DNA from: Azospirillum brasilense
GTDB taxonomy: Bacteria > Pseudomonadota > Alphaproteobacteria > Azospirillales > Azospirillaceae
Direction of reading: 5' to 3'
Assembly (NCBI RefSeq): GCF_007827795.1
Contig: NZ_VITI01000004.1
Span: 124,001 to 188,000, forward strand
DNA: 64,000 nucleotides
Shown here one piece after another: positions 1 to 9,304 of this stretch. The notes beneath the pieces are model-generated. The model made no database searches. It saw only the letters and a program-made list of their open reading frames with translations, and was not told the origin of the DNA. How positions within the stretch are numbered: the stretch's first letter is position 1; each line of letters starts with the position of its first letter. Position numbers and translations under genes: made by a program.

Positions 1-101
1 GTGCGGGAGAGGGATAATAAGGTCCGGCAACTGGTCTGCGGCGGCATCCTGCCCTATCCTCCGGCATCCCTTTCCCCGGACCCTGCTCCCGGACGCCGCC
101 C
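1..101. other. Left-edge non-coding stretch
   Basis: No gene is visible here. The first 14 bases (GCGGGAGAGGGA-type) match one arm of the palindromic repeat found elsewhere in the window, so the window probably begins inside or just after a copy. The rest is the leader of the following histidine kinase gene, with no clear promoter. Confidence 0.4.
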
Positions 102-1556
102 ATGCCCCTGCCCTCCGTGACGCGCAGCCTGTCGGCCAAGCTGCTGGTGCTGACCGTGCTGTTCGTCCTGCTGGCCGAGGTGCTGATCTACACGCCGTCC
201 ATCGCGCGCTACCGCCTGACCTATCTGGAGGAGCGGCTGGCCGCCGCGCATCTCGCCGCCCTGTCGGTGGAGGCCACGCCGGACATGATGGTGGCGATGG
301 AGCTTCAAAACGAGTTGCTGGCCCATGTCGGCGCCCACGCGGTGGAGCTGATCCGGCCCGACAGCCGCGTCTACATGCTGTCCCGCTCCATGCCGCCGAC
401 GGTGGACGCCGTCTTCGACCTGCGCGCCGCCATGGCGCCGCGGCTGACCGCCGACGCCCTCATGGCGCTGGCCCAGCGGCGGGACCGGGTGATCCGGGTG
501 ATCGGCCCGTCGCCCAAGGACCCCGCCTTCCAGGTCGAGATGGTGATCGACGAGCGGCCGATGATCCGGGCGATGGTCGATTTCTCGGGCCGCATCCTGG
601 CGCTGTCGGTGGCGATCTCGCTGATCGCGGCGGTGCTGGTCTTCGTCTCGCTGACCCGGTTGCTGGTGCGGCCGATGCGCCGCCTGACCGAGGGGCTGGT
701 CGCCATCCGCCGCGACCCCGACGGCACCCCGCCCTTCCAGCCCAGCGCCCGCACCGACGAGATCGGCGTGGCGGAGCGCGAGCTGGCCGACATGCAGGCC
801 ACCATCCGCAGCGCGCTGCGCCAGCGCGAGCGGCTGGCCGCGCTGGGCACCGCGGTCGCCAAGATCAACCACGATCTGCGCGCCATCCTGTCCACCGCCG
901 CCCTACTGTCGGAACGGCTGGCCGAGAGCGCCGATCCGGAGGTGCGGCGGGTCACGCCGCGGCTGATGGCCTCCATCGACCGGGCGGTGGAGCTGTGCGG
1001 CCAGACCATGACCTACACCCGCGACGGCCTGCTGCCGCTGGCCCGCACCGAGGTGCCGCTGCGCCCGCTGGTCGAGGAGGCCGGGGCCGAGGCGCTGGCC
1101 GCCCTGCGCCCGGACGGTGAGCGGGCGGAGGTCCGCTGGGACAACCGCGTGCCGGATGGGCTGACCGTCCGCGCCGACGCCGCCCAACTGTCCCGCGCGC
1201 TGGTCAATCTGGGACGCAACGCGGCGCAGGCGGGGGCCGCGGCGGTGACGGTGACGCTGCGGGAGCGGGAGGGCAGCGGGCTGGTCCTCCTGGTCGCCGA
1301 CGACGGACCGGGCCTGCCGCCGCGGGCGCGCGACAACCTGTTCCAGCCCTTCGCCGGCTCCGCGCGGGCGGGCGGCGTCGGGCTGGGCCTCGCCATCGCG
1401 CGGGAGGTGCTGCGCGCCCATGGCGGCGAACTGCGGCTGGCGGAGAGCACCGCGGCGGGCACCGTCTTCGCGTTGGAACTTCCCGCAGGATTCGTCGTGA
1501 AGGGTGCCGGCCGGGTGGGCGAATTGCCCACATCGGATTCGCCCATCCCGGATTGA
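102..1556 (+). CDS. Membrane sensor histidine kinase with HAMP domain
   Basis: A 484-residue two-component sensor. A first membrane helix (about residues 11-33) and a second (about 164-188) enclose a periplasmic sensor region of about 130 residues. A HAMP linker follows (about 188-240). The dimerisation/phosphoacceptor helix carries NHDLR with His257. The ATPase domain shows the N box (NLGRNAAQA, about 369), G1 (DDGPGLP, about 400) and G2 (GVGLGLAIA, about 425). It autophosphorylates on His and passes the phosphate to a response regulator. No response regulator lies beside it in the window, so its partner is either off the left edge or unlinked. The signal is unknown. The ATG start precedes a good membrane anchor, though the Shine-Dalgarno sequence is weak. 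Confidence 0.93.
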   Translation: MPLPSVTRSLSAKLLVLTVLFVLLAEVLIYTPSIARYRLTYLEERLAAAHLAALSVEATPDMMVAMELQNELLAHVGAHAVELIRPDSRVYMLSRSMPPTVDAVFDLRAAMAPRLTADALMALAQRRDRVIRVIGPSPKDPAFQVEMVIDERPMIRAMVDFSGRILALSVAISLIAAVLVFVSLTRLLVRPMRRLTEGLVAIRRDPDGTPPFQPSARTDEIGVAERELADMQATIRSALRQRERLAALGTAVAKINHDLRAILSTAALLSERLAESADPEVRRVTPRLMASIDRAVELCGQTMTYTRDGLLPLARTEVPLRPLVEEAGAEALAALRPDGERAEVRWDNRVPDGLTVRADAAQLSRALVNLGRNAAQAGAAAVTVTLREREGSGLVLLVADDGPGLPPRARDNLFQPFAGSARAGGVGLGLAIAREVLRAHGGELRLAESTAAGTVFALELPAGFVVKGAGRVGELPTSDSPIPD

Positions 1557-1661
1557 TTTCCGGCGCCCGCTCCACCAGAATTCGCGGCACGGTCAACCCG
1601 TCGGCATCCCGCCGGGCGGACGCCCCGCGCGGGACCGGCAGCGAAGGAAGGGAACGGGACT

Positions 1662-1871
1662 TTGGAAGGCACGGGCAAGTGGATCACCGGGGGTGTCCTG
1701 GGCTTCATGGCGTTCATCGGCCTGCTGGCGGCGTCGCGCGCGTCGGACGAGGCGTTCTATTACGGCGGCTGGCTGCTGGCCATCGGCTGCATCGCGACCA
1801 TCTTCATGATGGTGACGAAGCACTACAACCACATGGACGAGCAGATCGCCCGCCAGCGCGAGCAGGACTGA
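1662..1871 (+). CDS. Small two-helix membrane protein
   Basis: A 69-residue protein with a TTG start preceded by a purine-rich GAAGGAAGGGA at about 1642-1652. Two hydrophobic segments (about residues 8-23 and 33-50) are joined by a short acidic loop (SDEAFYYGG). The C-terminus is hydrophilic and charged (HYNHMDEQIARQREQD). I do not recognise a named family. It lies 34 bases before tam on the same strand and may be co-transcribed with it. The start is less certain than the frame because no ATG fits. Confidence 0.6.
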   Translation: MEGTGKWITGGVLGFMAFIGLLAASRASDEAFYYGGWLLAIGCIATIFMMVTKHYNHMDEQIARQREQD

Positions 1872-1904
1872 CCGCGACACCCCTTCAACCGGTGGAGGCC
1901 GGGC

Positions 1905-2669
1905 ATGCCGTGGGACCCCGAACAATACGCACGGTTCGAGTCCTGGCGCCGCCGCCCGGCCCACGACCTCGTGGCGGCCCTGCCCTCCCTGACCCCGCGG
2001 ACGGTGGTCGATCTCGGCTGCGGGACCGGGCAGCTCGCCCGCCTGCTGGCCGAGCGCTGGCCGGAGGCCGAGGTGCTGGGGGTGGACAATTCCCCCGCCA
2101 TGCTGGAGCGCGCGCGGACCACGCCGTCCCGCGTGCGCTGGCTCCAGGCCGATCTGGGCGTCTGGCGTCCTGATCGGCCGGTCGATCTGCTGATCTCCAA
2201 CGCCGCCCTGCAATGGCTGGACGGGCACGAGCGGCTGTTCCCCGACCTGCTGCGGGCGCTGGCTCCCGGCGGGGTGCTGGCCGTGCAGATGCCCCGCAAC
2301 TTCGACGCGCCCTCGCACCGCCTGTTGTACGAGACGGCGGCGGACGGTCCCTGGGCCGAGCGGCTGGCGCCGGTGCTGCGCACCGCCCCGGTGCACGCGC
2401 CCGAGACTTATTACGGCTGGCTCGCCCCGCTCAGCCGGCGTCTGGACCTCTGGGAGACGGAGTATCTCCAGGTTCTGGAGGGCGACGATCCGGTGCTGGA
2501 ATGGACGCGCGGCACGACGCTGCTGCCGGTCCTGGACACGCTGACGGGCGCGGAGCTGGACGACTTTCTAGCGGCCTACCGCGCCCGGCTGAACACCGCC
2601 TATCCCCGGTGCCCCAATGGCCGCACGCTGTTTCCCTTCAAGCGGCTGTTCCTCGTGGCGCGGGTCTAG
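1905..2669 (+). CDS. tam: Trans-aconitate 2-methyltransferase
   Basis: A 254-residue class I SAM-dependent methyltransferase. The N-terminus (MPWDPEQYARFESWRRRPAHDL) is the typical Tam opening, and motif I is DLGCGTG at residues 36-42, followed by the acidic VLGVDNS that contacts SAM ribose. The enzyme esterifies trans-aconitate, a spontaneous isomerisation product of cis-aconitate that inhibits aconitase, so it works as a metabolite-repair enzyme in the cytosol. Length matches the family (about 252-260). A clear GGAGG lies 8 bases before the ATG. The family call is firm; substrate specificity is inferred from the characteristic N-terminus and overall resemblance. Confidence 0.9.
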   Translation: MPWDPEQYARFESWRRRPAHDLVAALPSLTPRTVVDLGCGTGQLARLLAERWPEAEVLGVDNSPAMLERARTTPSRVRWLQADLGVWRPDRPVDLLISNAALQWLDGHERLFPDLLRALAPGGVLAVQMPRNFDAPSHRLLYETAADGPWAERLAPVLRTAPVHAPETYYGWLAPLSRRLDLWETEYLQVLEGDDPVLEWTRGTTLLPVLDTLTGAELDDFLAAYRARLNTAYPRCPNGRTLFPFKRLFLVARV

Positions 2670-2687
2670 GCGGGCGGTTTCAGGGCA

Positions 2688-3224
2688 TTACGACGCCGGC
2701 CCATTTGACGCTGGCTTGGGTTGCTTGGCGGCGGTGAGGATGTTCGCCACGCCCACCGCGTTCATCCCGGCGCGGCTGCCGATGGCCGACAGCGACTCGC
2801 CGGGCTGCGCCTCGATGTTGGCGGCCTTGAGCGCCTGGATGGCCTTGTCGGGGTCCAGCCCGAAGACCGGCGCCACCGTCGCCAGCGGGGCGTTCGCCAC
2901 CGCCCGCATCATCGCGCCGGGTCCGCCGGTGGAGGCCGGGGTCCCGGTCATCGCCGTGAAGACCAGCGAGCCGGCGACGCTGACCACGAAGGCCGACAGG
3001 GCCACGTTGCGCTTGAAGTATTGGAGGAAAGCGGCCCAGTTGCGCGCCAGATGCCACAGGCCGATGGCGGAGAAGCCGACGCTGAGCCATTCGTGCGAGA
3101 AGCGCACCAGATTGCCGTTCCAGTGCAGCAGCAGCATGATTCCCGTCACCGTCGAGACGACGAACAGGACGATGGTCACCGGCGTGACGATCTGCCGGGT
3201 GATGGTGGAGGATATGGAGGGCAT
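2688..3224 (-). CDS. DUF4405-like membrane protein
   Basis: A 178-residue protein when started at the ATG MPSISSTITRQ; a TTG extension to 3260 is possible but adds an unlikely basic leader. Helix 1 (VTPVTIVLFVVSTVTGIML) is followed by an HEW...GLWHLARNW segment with two histidines, then a second helix (SAFVVSVAGSLVF). This pattern of helical pairs with conserved His is that of DUF4405, thought to be cytochrome b-like, though haem binding is not proven here. The C-terminal part holds an NIEAQPGESLSAIG stretch, which in related proteins resembles a degenerate motif for low-pI periplasmic tails. The gene converges with tam, leaving 18 bases between stops. Confidence 0.7.
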   Translation of the reverse strand: MPSISSTITRQIVTPVTIVLFVVSTVTGIMLLLHWNGNLVRFSHEWLSVGFSAIGLWHLARNWAAFLQYFKRNVALSAFVVSVAGSLVFTAMTGTPASTGGPGAMMRAVANAPLATVAPVFGLDPDKAIQALKAANIEAQPGESLSAIGSRAGMNAVGVANILTAAKQPKPASNGPAS

Positions 3225-3336
3225 GGAGGACGGCTCGCGGGTTGAACGGAATGCGGCCAAAGTGAGGCCGGATTGTAACCGCTTGATGTCCCGCGCCGCC
3301 GCCGAACGTAACAGACTGTAACGGCGCCGTCCCCGC

Positions 3337-3960
3337 TCACGCCTTCTCGATGTAGGCGAGCAGCGGTTCCCAGTCGGCGCGATGCTCGGCGGCGCGCTTG
3401 CCGGTCAGATCGAACAGGCTGAGGCCGGAGGCCGCGGCGTCGGCGTAGATCTGGCTGTCGCGCAGGCGGGTCACCACGCTGTGCCCGACCCCGCCGAGGA
3501 ACTGGTCCAGCCGGTCCGCCGCCTTGGTGCGGGCGCGCAGGCGGTTGCCGACCACCGCCACCGCTTTGCGGTTCCTGGCGATCGACTTCAGCTCCTCCAG
3601 CTTGCCGAGGAAGCGCTGCGTCGCCTGCTCGTCGAAGGCGCTGGGCAGGACCGGCAGCACGACGATGTCGGCCATCCGCACCAGATCCTCGATCTGCTTG
3701 GTCTTCAGCGCGGCCGGTGCGTCGATGACGAGGCGCTGGATGCCCTTCGGCGCGTCGGACAGGTCCTTGGCCCAGTCCAGACCCACCAGGGCGGCGGCCG
3801 TGGCCGGGCGGCGGGCCAGCCAGCCGAGCGAGGAGCGCTGGCGGTCCACGTCGGCCAGCGCCGTGCTGTGCCCGGCGGCGGCGCAGGCCGCGGCGAGGTG
3901 GGTGGCGATCGTGGTCTTGCCGCAACCGCCCTTGATGTTGGCGACGAGGATGGTCCGCAT
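3337..3960 (-). CDS. ParA/MinD-type ATPase
   Basis: A 207-residue P-loop protein with the deviant Walker A box KGGCGKTT at residues 10-17, in which Lys10 is the signature lysine of ParA/MinD/Soj ATPases. Further motifs are DVDRQRSSL (switch I region) and VIDAPAA (Walker B). It is short for a chromosomal ParA and no parB or parS-like gene is adjacent, so it is more likely one of the orphan ParA-like proteins that position cellular cargo than the chromosome segregation ParA. The ATG at 3960 opens directly on the Walker A strand. It lies 11 bases downstream of the CYTH-CHAD gene and is probably co-transcribed with it. Confidence 0.85.
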   Translation of the reverse strand: MRTILVANIKGGCGKTTIATHLAAACAAAGHSTALADVDRQRSSLGWLARRPATAAALVGLDWAKDLSDAPKGIQRLVIDAPAALKTKQIEDLVRMADIVVLPVLPSAFDEQATQRFLGKLEELKSIARNRKAVAVVGNRLRARTKAADRLDQFLGGVGHSVVTRLRDSQIYADAAASGLSLFDLTGKRAAEHRADWEPLLAYIEKA

Positions 3961-3971
3961 GGGCCGGAAGA

Positions 3972-5579
3972 TTACCCCTCCCGGTCGGGCTTTGACCAGA
4001 AGGCTTTCGCGTCGGCGAACTCCTCCCACAGGCCGCGGAGCACCGTCTCGGACTCCGCCACGCCGCGGGCGTGCCAGCCGATGACGATGCCGGCGGCGCG
4101 CGGCTCGCCCGGCTCGGGGCGGCTGCCGTCGTCGTGCAGCTCGTGCAGCAGGCGGGTCGCCGTCGCCACGTCGTTCAGGTGGCCCAGCGCGTCCTGGAAG
4201 GCCGACAGGTCCTGGATGTAGCGGCGGGCCGGCTTGTCGTCGTAGAGGCTGCGGAAGAACTCCGCCGCGTAGCGCAGCTTCTTCAGCGCGATGCGCAGCT
4301 CGTGCCGCTCGGTCACCGACAGGCCGGCGAAGCCGTGGCCGGCGCGGCGGGCCTTCTTGGCGCGGCGCGACAGCAGATGGTCGGCCAGATCCTCCACCGG
4401 GTCGAACAGCCGGGCGGAATGCTCGCTGACCGGCTGGTCGCGCCAGCCCCGCGACTCGACCCAGGCGCCGAACTTCAGCAGGAAGGTGGTGTAGCGCTCC
4501 GACCGGATGGCCTCGCGCACCGCCTCGTAGGCGCGGTCGCGGCGGGCGCGCGCCGCCGCGGCGAGCGCGTCGATGTCCTCCTGGAGCGGCTTGCCGTGGC
4601 CGTCGGCGCGGTGGAAGGAATCCTTCACCGGCTCCAGCAGCTCGGCCAGGAAGACGTCCCAGTCGCGCGCCGGGCCGAGGCTGCCGCCCAGCCACTTCAC
4701 CTCGCCGACCAGCCAGGCGTAGGACGCGGCGGGGATGAAATCCTTGAACAGGGCGAGCGCCGAGCGCAGGCGGCGCAACGCCACGCGCATCTGGTGGACG
4801 CCCTCCGCATCCTCGCCGATCAGGGTGACGGCCTCGTTCGCCAGCATGTGGCCGATGCAGGTGCGCAGGATGCGGGCCAGCGCGCCTTCCACCGTGGTGT
4901 CGCGGTCAAGCTCCAGCTTGCCCGCCTTGATGACCTTGTCCACCGTGCCGTCGGCGAGCGCGTAACCGCGCTCCGCCTTGGTGCGCGGGTCGAGCCGCAG
5001 CGGCGCGGCCTGGGCCAGCTCCAGCGCCAGATCGTAGAGGGCGGCGGCAGAACCTTCGAGAAGCTCCAGCTCCACCTCCGACACGGGGATGGAGGCGCCG
5101 TCGGGGCTGCGGATCTCGCCGCTGTCGAAGGCGACCTCGATGCGGCTGGCGGTTTCGCCCTCGCCCACCGTCACCACGCGCACGGTGCGCTGGATGACCG
5201 TGGTGAAGAGCGGCTGCAGCTCCGCCGCGCCGACCGAGCCCAGCAGGTCCAGCGCCTCCGGCGATTCGATGGCCGACAGGTCGGGGGCCGGTCCGGCGAC
5301 CGGATGCTCCCACTCCGCCCGGCCAAGCTCACCGCGCTCCGGCGCGCCCTTGATGGTCTGGAGATGCTGGTTTCCGACCTTGCGCACGCGCAACGCCACC
5401 AGCCGCCCGGCCAGACGCCGGTCGGCGGTGTCGTAATAGGTGCTTTCCAGGGTCTTGGTGCCGGCTTTTCCCTTGGCGCGGGATGCGACCGCCGGGCAGG
5501 ACCGGAGCTTCGCCATGTCTTCGGCCTTGACGGCCAGCTTCAGCTCGGTTTCCCGGTTGGACTCCGCTTCGACCACCAT
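3972..5579 (-). CDS. CYTH and CHAD domain protein (inorganic triphosphatase type)
   Basis: A 535-residue protein. The N-terminal CYTH domain (about residues 8-205) begins with the diagnostic ExExK motif (ETELK), which coordinates metal and triphosphate. The C-terminal CHAD domain (about 225-510) is helical, rich in His/Lys/Arg ([30 protein letters not shown]) and binds polyphosphate. CYTH-CHAD proteins such as YgiF hydrolyse inorganic triphosphate or short polyphosphates. The start is set at the ATG before [14 protein letters not shown] because the ExExK motif is usually within the first 15 residues; the frame extends upstream to 5636 without coding character. Confidence 0.88.
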   Translation of the reverse strand: MVVEAESNRETELKLAVKAEDMAKLRSCPAVASRAKGKAGTKTLESTYYDTADRRLAGRLVALRVRKVGNQHLQTIKGAPERGELGRAEWEHPVAGPAPDLSAIESPEALDLLGSVGAAELQPLFTTVIQRTVRVVTVGEGETASRIEVAFDSGEIRSPDGASIPVSEVELELLEGSAAALYDLALELAQAAPLRLDPRTKAERGYALADGTVDKVIKAGKLELDRDTTVEGALARILRTCIGHMLANEAVTLIGEDAEGVHQMRVALRRLRSALALFKDFIPAASYAWLVGEVKWLGGSLGPARDWDVFLAELLEPVKDSFHRADGHGKPLQEDIDALAAAARARRDRAYEAVREAIRSERYTTFLLKFGAWVESRGWRDQPVSEHSARLFDPVEDLADHLLSRRAKKARRAGHGFAGLSVTERHELRIALKKLRYAAEFFRSLYDDKPARRYIQDLSAFQDALGHLNDVATATRLLHELHDDGSRPEPGEPRAAGIVIGWHARGVAESETVLRGLWEEFADAKAFWSKPDREG

Positions 5580-5674
5580 TCGTGCCCCGTCGTTTCCGGT
5601 GGGTCCCCGTTTTGCACAGGCCCCAGCCACGGTCAAGTTACAGAACCATGACGCTTTTGTTGCAGTCCCCGCAA

Positions 5675-6799
5675 TCAGGGGTCCACCTTTTCCAGCACCA
5701 GGAGCTTGGACATGTAGGCGAGCGACGTCTCGCGCAAGCGCAGCCCGGCGGCGGCGAACAGGGCGGGCAGGTCATCGCGGGCGTAATGGGCGTAGAAGGG
5801 CTCGTGGAAGGACTGCGGGAAGCGGTCGATCAGCCCGTCCATCATCGGGTTGTCGCCGTACTGCACGCTGTCCATGAAGACCAGGATGCCGCCGGGCTTC
5901 AGCACGCGGGCCATCTCGGCGGCGGCCTGGGCACGGATCTTCGGCGGCAGTTCGTGGAACAGGTAGATGCAGGTCACGATGTCCTGCGAGCGGTCGGCCA
6001 GCGGGATCGCCTCGGCCGCCGCCTGGACCAGCGCGCTGCTGCGCGCCCAGGGGGCGAGGTTGCGCCGCGCCTCCCGCAGATAGGCCGGGGAGAGGTCGAG
6101 CGCGGTGACCGGCAGGCGCGGATGGTTGTCCTTCACGAAGGTCAGGAAGCGCCCCGTCCCGGCGGCCACGTCGAGCAGGCGGCAATCCGCGCCGCGGCGT
6201 GTTTTCAAGTATTCGAAGATCGGCACCAGGACTTGGCGGCGCATGGCGTCGGCGCCGCCGCCGAACAGCACCTCCACCTGATGGTCGTAGAGGCGGGCGC
6301 TCTCTTCCGTGAGGTAGCCGCCACTCTGGTAGTGGAAGTTCTGGCGGTAGTAGGCGGGCAGCCCCGCGCTGCCGGGCGGCGGATTGGCGCGCACCTCCAC
6401 CGCCGCATGATCGCGGCGGCGGCGCGACACCTCGGGCACGTCGCGGAAGAAGGCGGCGGCCTCGGTCAGCAGCCGGCGCGGGTCGGGCAGCAGGTCGTGC
6501 GGCAGGCGGTACCAGCCCGCCTCGATGTTGGCGAGGTCGCGGGCCAGCAGCACGCGCAACTCCTCCAGAATCGCGCGGGTGCCGGGCACCGGACGCCCGC
6601 CGGGCGGGGGTGTTCGCGGCGGTCCGGTGATCCGCCGCCCGATCCGCGCGGCCATCATGTACTGGCCGAGGAACCAGGCGACGCGGGCGGACTGGCTGGC
6701 CGCATAAGCCAGCCGGGGGGCCAGCCGCGGGGCCGGCCAGGGAGCCGGCCGGGGAGCCGGATGGGCGGAGGACGGCGGGGTGATCCTGTTCATGGACAT
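5675..6799 (-). CDS. Class I SAM-dependent methyltransferase
   Basis: A 374-residue protein. The methyltransferase core starts near residue 195 with [12 protein letters not shown] (motif I), then [11 protein letters not shown], and ends with [13 protein letters not shown]. The first 190 residues form an accessory domain, starting with a Pro/Ala/Arg-rich stretch ([16 protein letters not shown]) encoded by short GC-rich repeats at about 6715-6770. Phrases such as [27 protein letters not shown] are characteristic of an alphaproteobacterial and cyanobacterial family of ubiE-like methyltransferases of unknown substrate. Start at ATG 6799; 6793 is an in-frame alternative. It is divergent from pgk. 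Confidence 0.85.
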   Translation of the reverse strand: MSMNRITPPSSAHPAPRPAPWPAPRLAPRLAYAASQSARVAWFLGQYMMAARIGRRITGPPRTPPPGGRPVPGTRAILEELRVLLARDLANIEAGWYRLPHDLLPDPRRLLTEAAAFFRDVPEVSRRRRDHAAVEVRANPPPGSAGLPAYYRQNFHYQSGGYLTEESARLYDHQVEVLFGGGADAMRRQVLVPIFEYLKTRRGADCRLLDVAAGTGRFLTFVKDNHPRLPVTALDLSPAYLREARRNLAPWARSSALVQAAAEAIPLADRSQDIVTCIYLFHELPPKIRAQAAAEMARVLKPGGILVFMDSVQYGDNPMMDGLIDRFPQSFHEPFYAHYARDDLPALFAAAGLRLRETSLAYMSKLLVLEKVDP

Positions 6800-6943
6800 A
6801 GAGATGGGATCGCCGGCCCCGCCCGCCCAGAGCCCGGTCCTTTCGCCGCATGGGGCAACCGGTCGCCCACGCGGGCCGTTGCAAAGCGGCCGCCCCTGTG
6901 CTGGATTGCCCGGCAAAAGTTTCAACCCGTAGGGACAGCAGCC

Positions 6944-8140
6944 ATGACCGAGTTCAACACCATCGACGACCTCGACGTGAACGGCAAGACGGTGCTGGTG
7001 CGTGCCGACCTGAACGTCCCGATGCAGGACGGCAAGGTCTCCGACACGACCCGCATCGACCGTCTGGCGCCGACTCTGACCGAGCTGGCGAAGAAGGGTG
7101 CGAAGGTCGTGGTGCTGTCGCACTTCGGCCGTCCGAAGAATGGTCCGGACGCCAAGAACTCGCTGCGCAACGTGCTGGAGGCGCTGAGCGCCGCCGTCGG
7201 CCAGACCGTCGCCTTCGGCGAGGATTGCGTCGGCGACAAGGCCAAGGCCGCCATCGACGGCGCGCAGCCGGGCGCCATCGTGCTGCTGGAGAACACCCGC
7301 TTCCACGCGGAAGAGGAAAAGAACGATCCGGCCTTCGCCAAGCAGATCGCCGAACTCGGCGACCTCTACGTCAACGACGCCTTCTCCGCCGCGCACCGCG
7401 CCCACGCCTCGACCGAGGGCGTCGCCCAATACCTGCCGGCCGCCGCGGGCCGCCTGATGCAGGCCGAGCTTGAGGCGCTGACCAAGGCGCTGGAGAAGCC
7501 GGAGCGCCCGGTGGCCGCCGTCGTCGGCGGCGCCAAGATCTCCACCAAGCTGGACCTGCTCGGCAACCTCGTGAAGAAGGTCGACATGCTGGCGCTGGGC
7601 GGCGGCATGGCGAACACCTTCCTCTACGCCCAGGGCGTGGATGTCGGCGCCTCGCTCTGCGAGAAGGACATGGCCGATCAGGCCCGCGCCATCATGGAGA
7701 CCGCCAAGGCCGCCAACTGCGAGCTTCTGCTGCCCAAGGACTTCATCGTCGCCAAGGAGTTCAAGGCCGGTGCGGCCCACCGCGCCGTTCCGGCGGACGG
7801 CATCGGCGCCGACGAGATGGCGCTGGACGTCGGCCCCGAGACGGTCGAGTTCCTCGGCCTGAAGCTCCAGGGTGCGAAGACGGTGGTGTGGAACGGCCCG
7901 CTGGGCGCCTTCGAGATCCAGCCCTTCGACGCCGGCACCAACGCCGTCGCCGGCCTCGTCGCCGAGCGCACGTCGGAAGGCGGCCTGCTGTCGGTGGCCG
8001 GCGGCGGCGACACCGTGTCGGCGCTGGCCCATGCCGGCGTGGATGAGAAGTTCACCTACATCTCCGCCGCCGGCGGCGCCTTCCTGGAGTGGCTGGAAGG
8101 CAAGGACCTGCCGGGCGTCGCCGCGCTGAAGAAGAAGTAA
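6944..8140 (+). CDS. pgk: Phosphoglycerate kinase
   Basis: A 398-residue glycolytic/gluconeogenic enzyme that transfers phosphate between 1,3-bisphosphoglycerate and ADP. Family motifs are all present: VRADLNVP near the N-terminus, the basic-patch segment [14 protein letters not shown], the nucleotide-domain [19 protein letters not shown] and GGGDTVSAL. Length is normal. The ATG at 6944 is preceded by AGGGA about 8 bases upstream. A large frame continues upstream to 5582, but that is antisense to the methyltransferase and is not coding. Immediately downstream is a copy of the palindromic repeat, which may act as the 3' end of the transcript. No other Calvin or glycolysis gene is adjacent. Confidence 0.98.
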   Translation: MTEFNTIDDLDVNGKTVLVRADLNVPMQDGKVSDTTRIDRLAPTLTELAKKGAKVVVLSHFGRPKNGPDAKNSLRNVLEALSAAVGQTVAFGEDCVGDKAKAAIDGAQPGAIVLLENTRFHAEEEKNDPAFAKQIAELGDLYVNDAFSAAHRAHASTEGVAQYLPAAAGRLMQAELEALTKALEKPERPVAAVVGGAKISTKLDLLGNLVKKVDMLALGGGMANTFLYAQGVDVGASLCEKDMADQARAIMETAKAANCELLLPKDFIVAKEFKAGAAHRAVPADGIGADEMALDVGPETVEFLGLKLQGAKTVVWNGPLGAFEIQPFDAGTNAVAGLVAERTSEGGLLSVAGGGDTVSALAHAGVDEKFTYISAAGGAFLEWLEGKDLPGVAALKKK

Positions 8141-8172
8141 GGGCTTGGGGGAATGGGTGGGTGGTCGGAACG

Positions 8173-8285
8173 GGCCCCCACCCATTCCCACGGCTTCGCC
8201 GCGGGCCCCTTCCCTCCCCCGCTGCGCAGGAGAGGGAGCTTTATCCCCTCCCCTGCGCAGCGGGGGAGGGTCAGGGAGGGGGCAA
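8173..8285. repeat. GC-rich palindromic intergenic repeat, copy A
   Basis: Structure: CCCCCACCC arm, a short unit (ACGGCTTCGCCGCGGGCCCC), then CCCTCCCCCGCTGCGCAGG and its near-complement CCTGCGCAGCGGGGGAGGG, ending in AGGGAGGGGGC. The two central arms can form a long hairpin. The same consensus recurs at 14054, 30085, 36684, 49210 and 51218. It lies between the convergent pgk and recR genes. Confidence 0.85.
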
Positions 8286-8308
8286 GACCTCCCTTCACAA
8301 ACACCTTG

Positions 8309-8902
8309 CTACAAAGGCCGCCGCGCCTTCAGCGCCGCGGTCAGCGTCCCGTCGTCCAGATAGTCCAGTTCCCCGCCCACCGGCACGCCGTGGGCCAGAC
8401 GGGACACGGAGACTCCGCTGCCGGACAGGCGGTCGGTCACCACATGGGCGGTGGTCTGGCCGTCCACCGTGGCGTTCAGCGCCAGGATGACCTCGGTCAC
8501 CGCCGGGTCCTTCGCGCGTTCCACCAGGGACGGGATGTTCAAATCGTCCGGCCCCACCCCCTGCAAGGCCGACAGCGTGCCGCCCAGCACATGGTAGGTG
8601 CCACGGAAGGCGCGCGTGCGCTCCAGCGCCCAGAGATCGCCGGCATCCTCGACCACGCAAATGATCGAGCGGTCGCGGCTGTGGTCGGAACAGACGGAGC
8701 AGGGGTCGCGGCTGTCCAGATTGCCGCAGACCGAACAGTTGCGGATGGCCTCCGCGGCAAGCGCCATGGATTCGGACAGCGGCACCAGCAGGCTGTCGCG
8801 GCGCTTCATCAGGTGCAGCGCCGCCCGCCGCGCCGACCGCGGCCCCAGCCCCGGCAGCTTGGACAGGAGCTGGATCAGGCGCTCGATTTCAGGTCCGATC
8901 AT
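8309..8902 (-). CDS. recR: Recombination mediator protein RecR
   Basis: A 197-residue protein of the RecFOR pathway, which loads RecA onto gapped DNA. It has the N-terminal helix-hairpin-helix ([20 protein letters not shown]), a four-cysteine zinc finger (CSVCGN...CSVC, about residues 56-71) and a Toprim domain ([17 protein letters not shown]). Length matches the family (about 198-201). It is the last gene of the minus-strand unit dnaX-ybaB-recR, 75 bases after ybaB, an arrangement conserved in many bacteria. Confidence 0.97.
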   Translation of the reverse strand: MIGPEIERLIQLLSKLPGLGPRSARRAALHLMKRRDSLLVPLSESMALAAEAIRNCSVCGNLDSRDPCSVCSDHSRDRSIICVVEDAGDLWALERTRAFRGTYHVLGGTLSALQGVGPDDLNIPSLVERAKDPAVTEVILALNATVDGQTTAHVVTDRLSGSGVSVSRLAHGVPVGGELDYLDDGTLTAALKARRPL

Positions 8903-8977
8903 TCACGGCTTCGCTGGCACGGCATCGTTGTTTTCAAAGGGTGGCCGGGCCGTGGGTTCGGCCCGGCCGCAAACGCT

Positions 8978-9301
8978 TTAGAACGGCAGCTTCATGCCCG
9001 GCGGCAGCTTCATCCCGCCCATCAGGTTCTGGGTCTCGTTGGCGACGTGCTGCTCGACCTTGGCCTTGGCGTCGTTGAAGGCGGCGATGATCAGGTCCTC
9101 CAGAACCTCGATGTCCTCCGGATCGACGATCGACTTGTCGAGCTTGATCTTCTTCATCTCGCCCTTGCCGTTCACCGTCACGTTGACCATGCCGGCGCCC
9201 GACTGGCCGGTCATCTCGACCTCGCCCAGGCGGGCCTGCATCTCCTGCATCTTGGCCTGCATCTGCTGGGCCTGCTTCATCATCTGGCCGAGGTTCTTCA
9301 T
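8978..9301 (-). CDS. YbaB/EbfC nucleoid-associated protein
   Basis: A 107-residue homodimeric DNA-binding protein. It opens with MKNLGQMMKQAQQMQAKMQEMQ, the long Met/Gln-rich helix typical of the family, followed by the strand GMVNVTVNGKGEMKKIKLD. Such proteins coat DNA and modulate expression or repair. The stop of dnaX is 3 bases upstream, so translation is probably coupled. Confidence 0.96.
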   Translation of the reverse strand: MKNLGQMMKQAQQMQAKMQEMQARLGEVEMTGQSGAGMVNVTVNGKGEMKKIKLDKSIVDPEDIEVLEDLIIAAFNDAKAKVEQHVANETQNLMGGMKLPPGMKLPF

Positions 9302-9304
9302 GGG

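Noticed and set aside
3337..3960. Chromosome-partition ParA
   Set aside because: No parB or parS nearby, and the protein is short; kept as an orphan ParA-type ATPase.
4071..5651. Plus-strand frame of 526 codons
   Set aside because: Antisense to the CYTH-CHAD gene; no start site or motif.
6800..8191. Apparent fusion of the methyltransferase with an upstream 460-residue part
   Set aside because: The upstream part is antisense to pgk; the methyltransferase begins at 6799.
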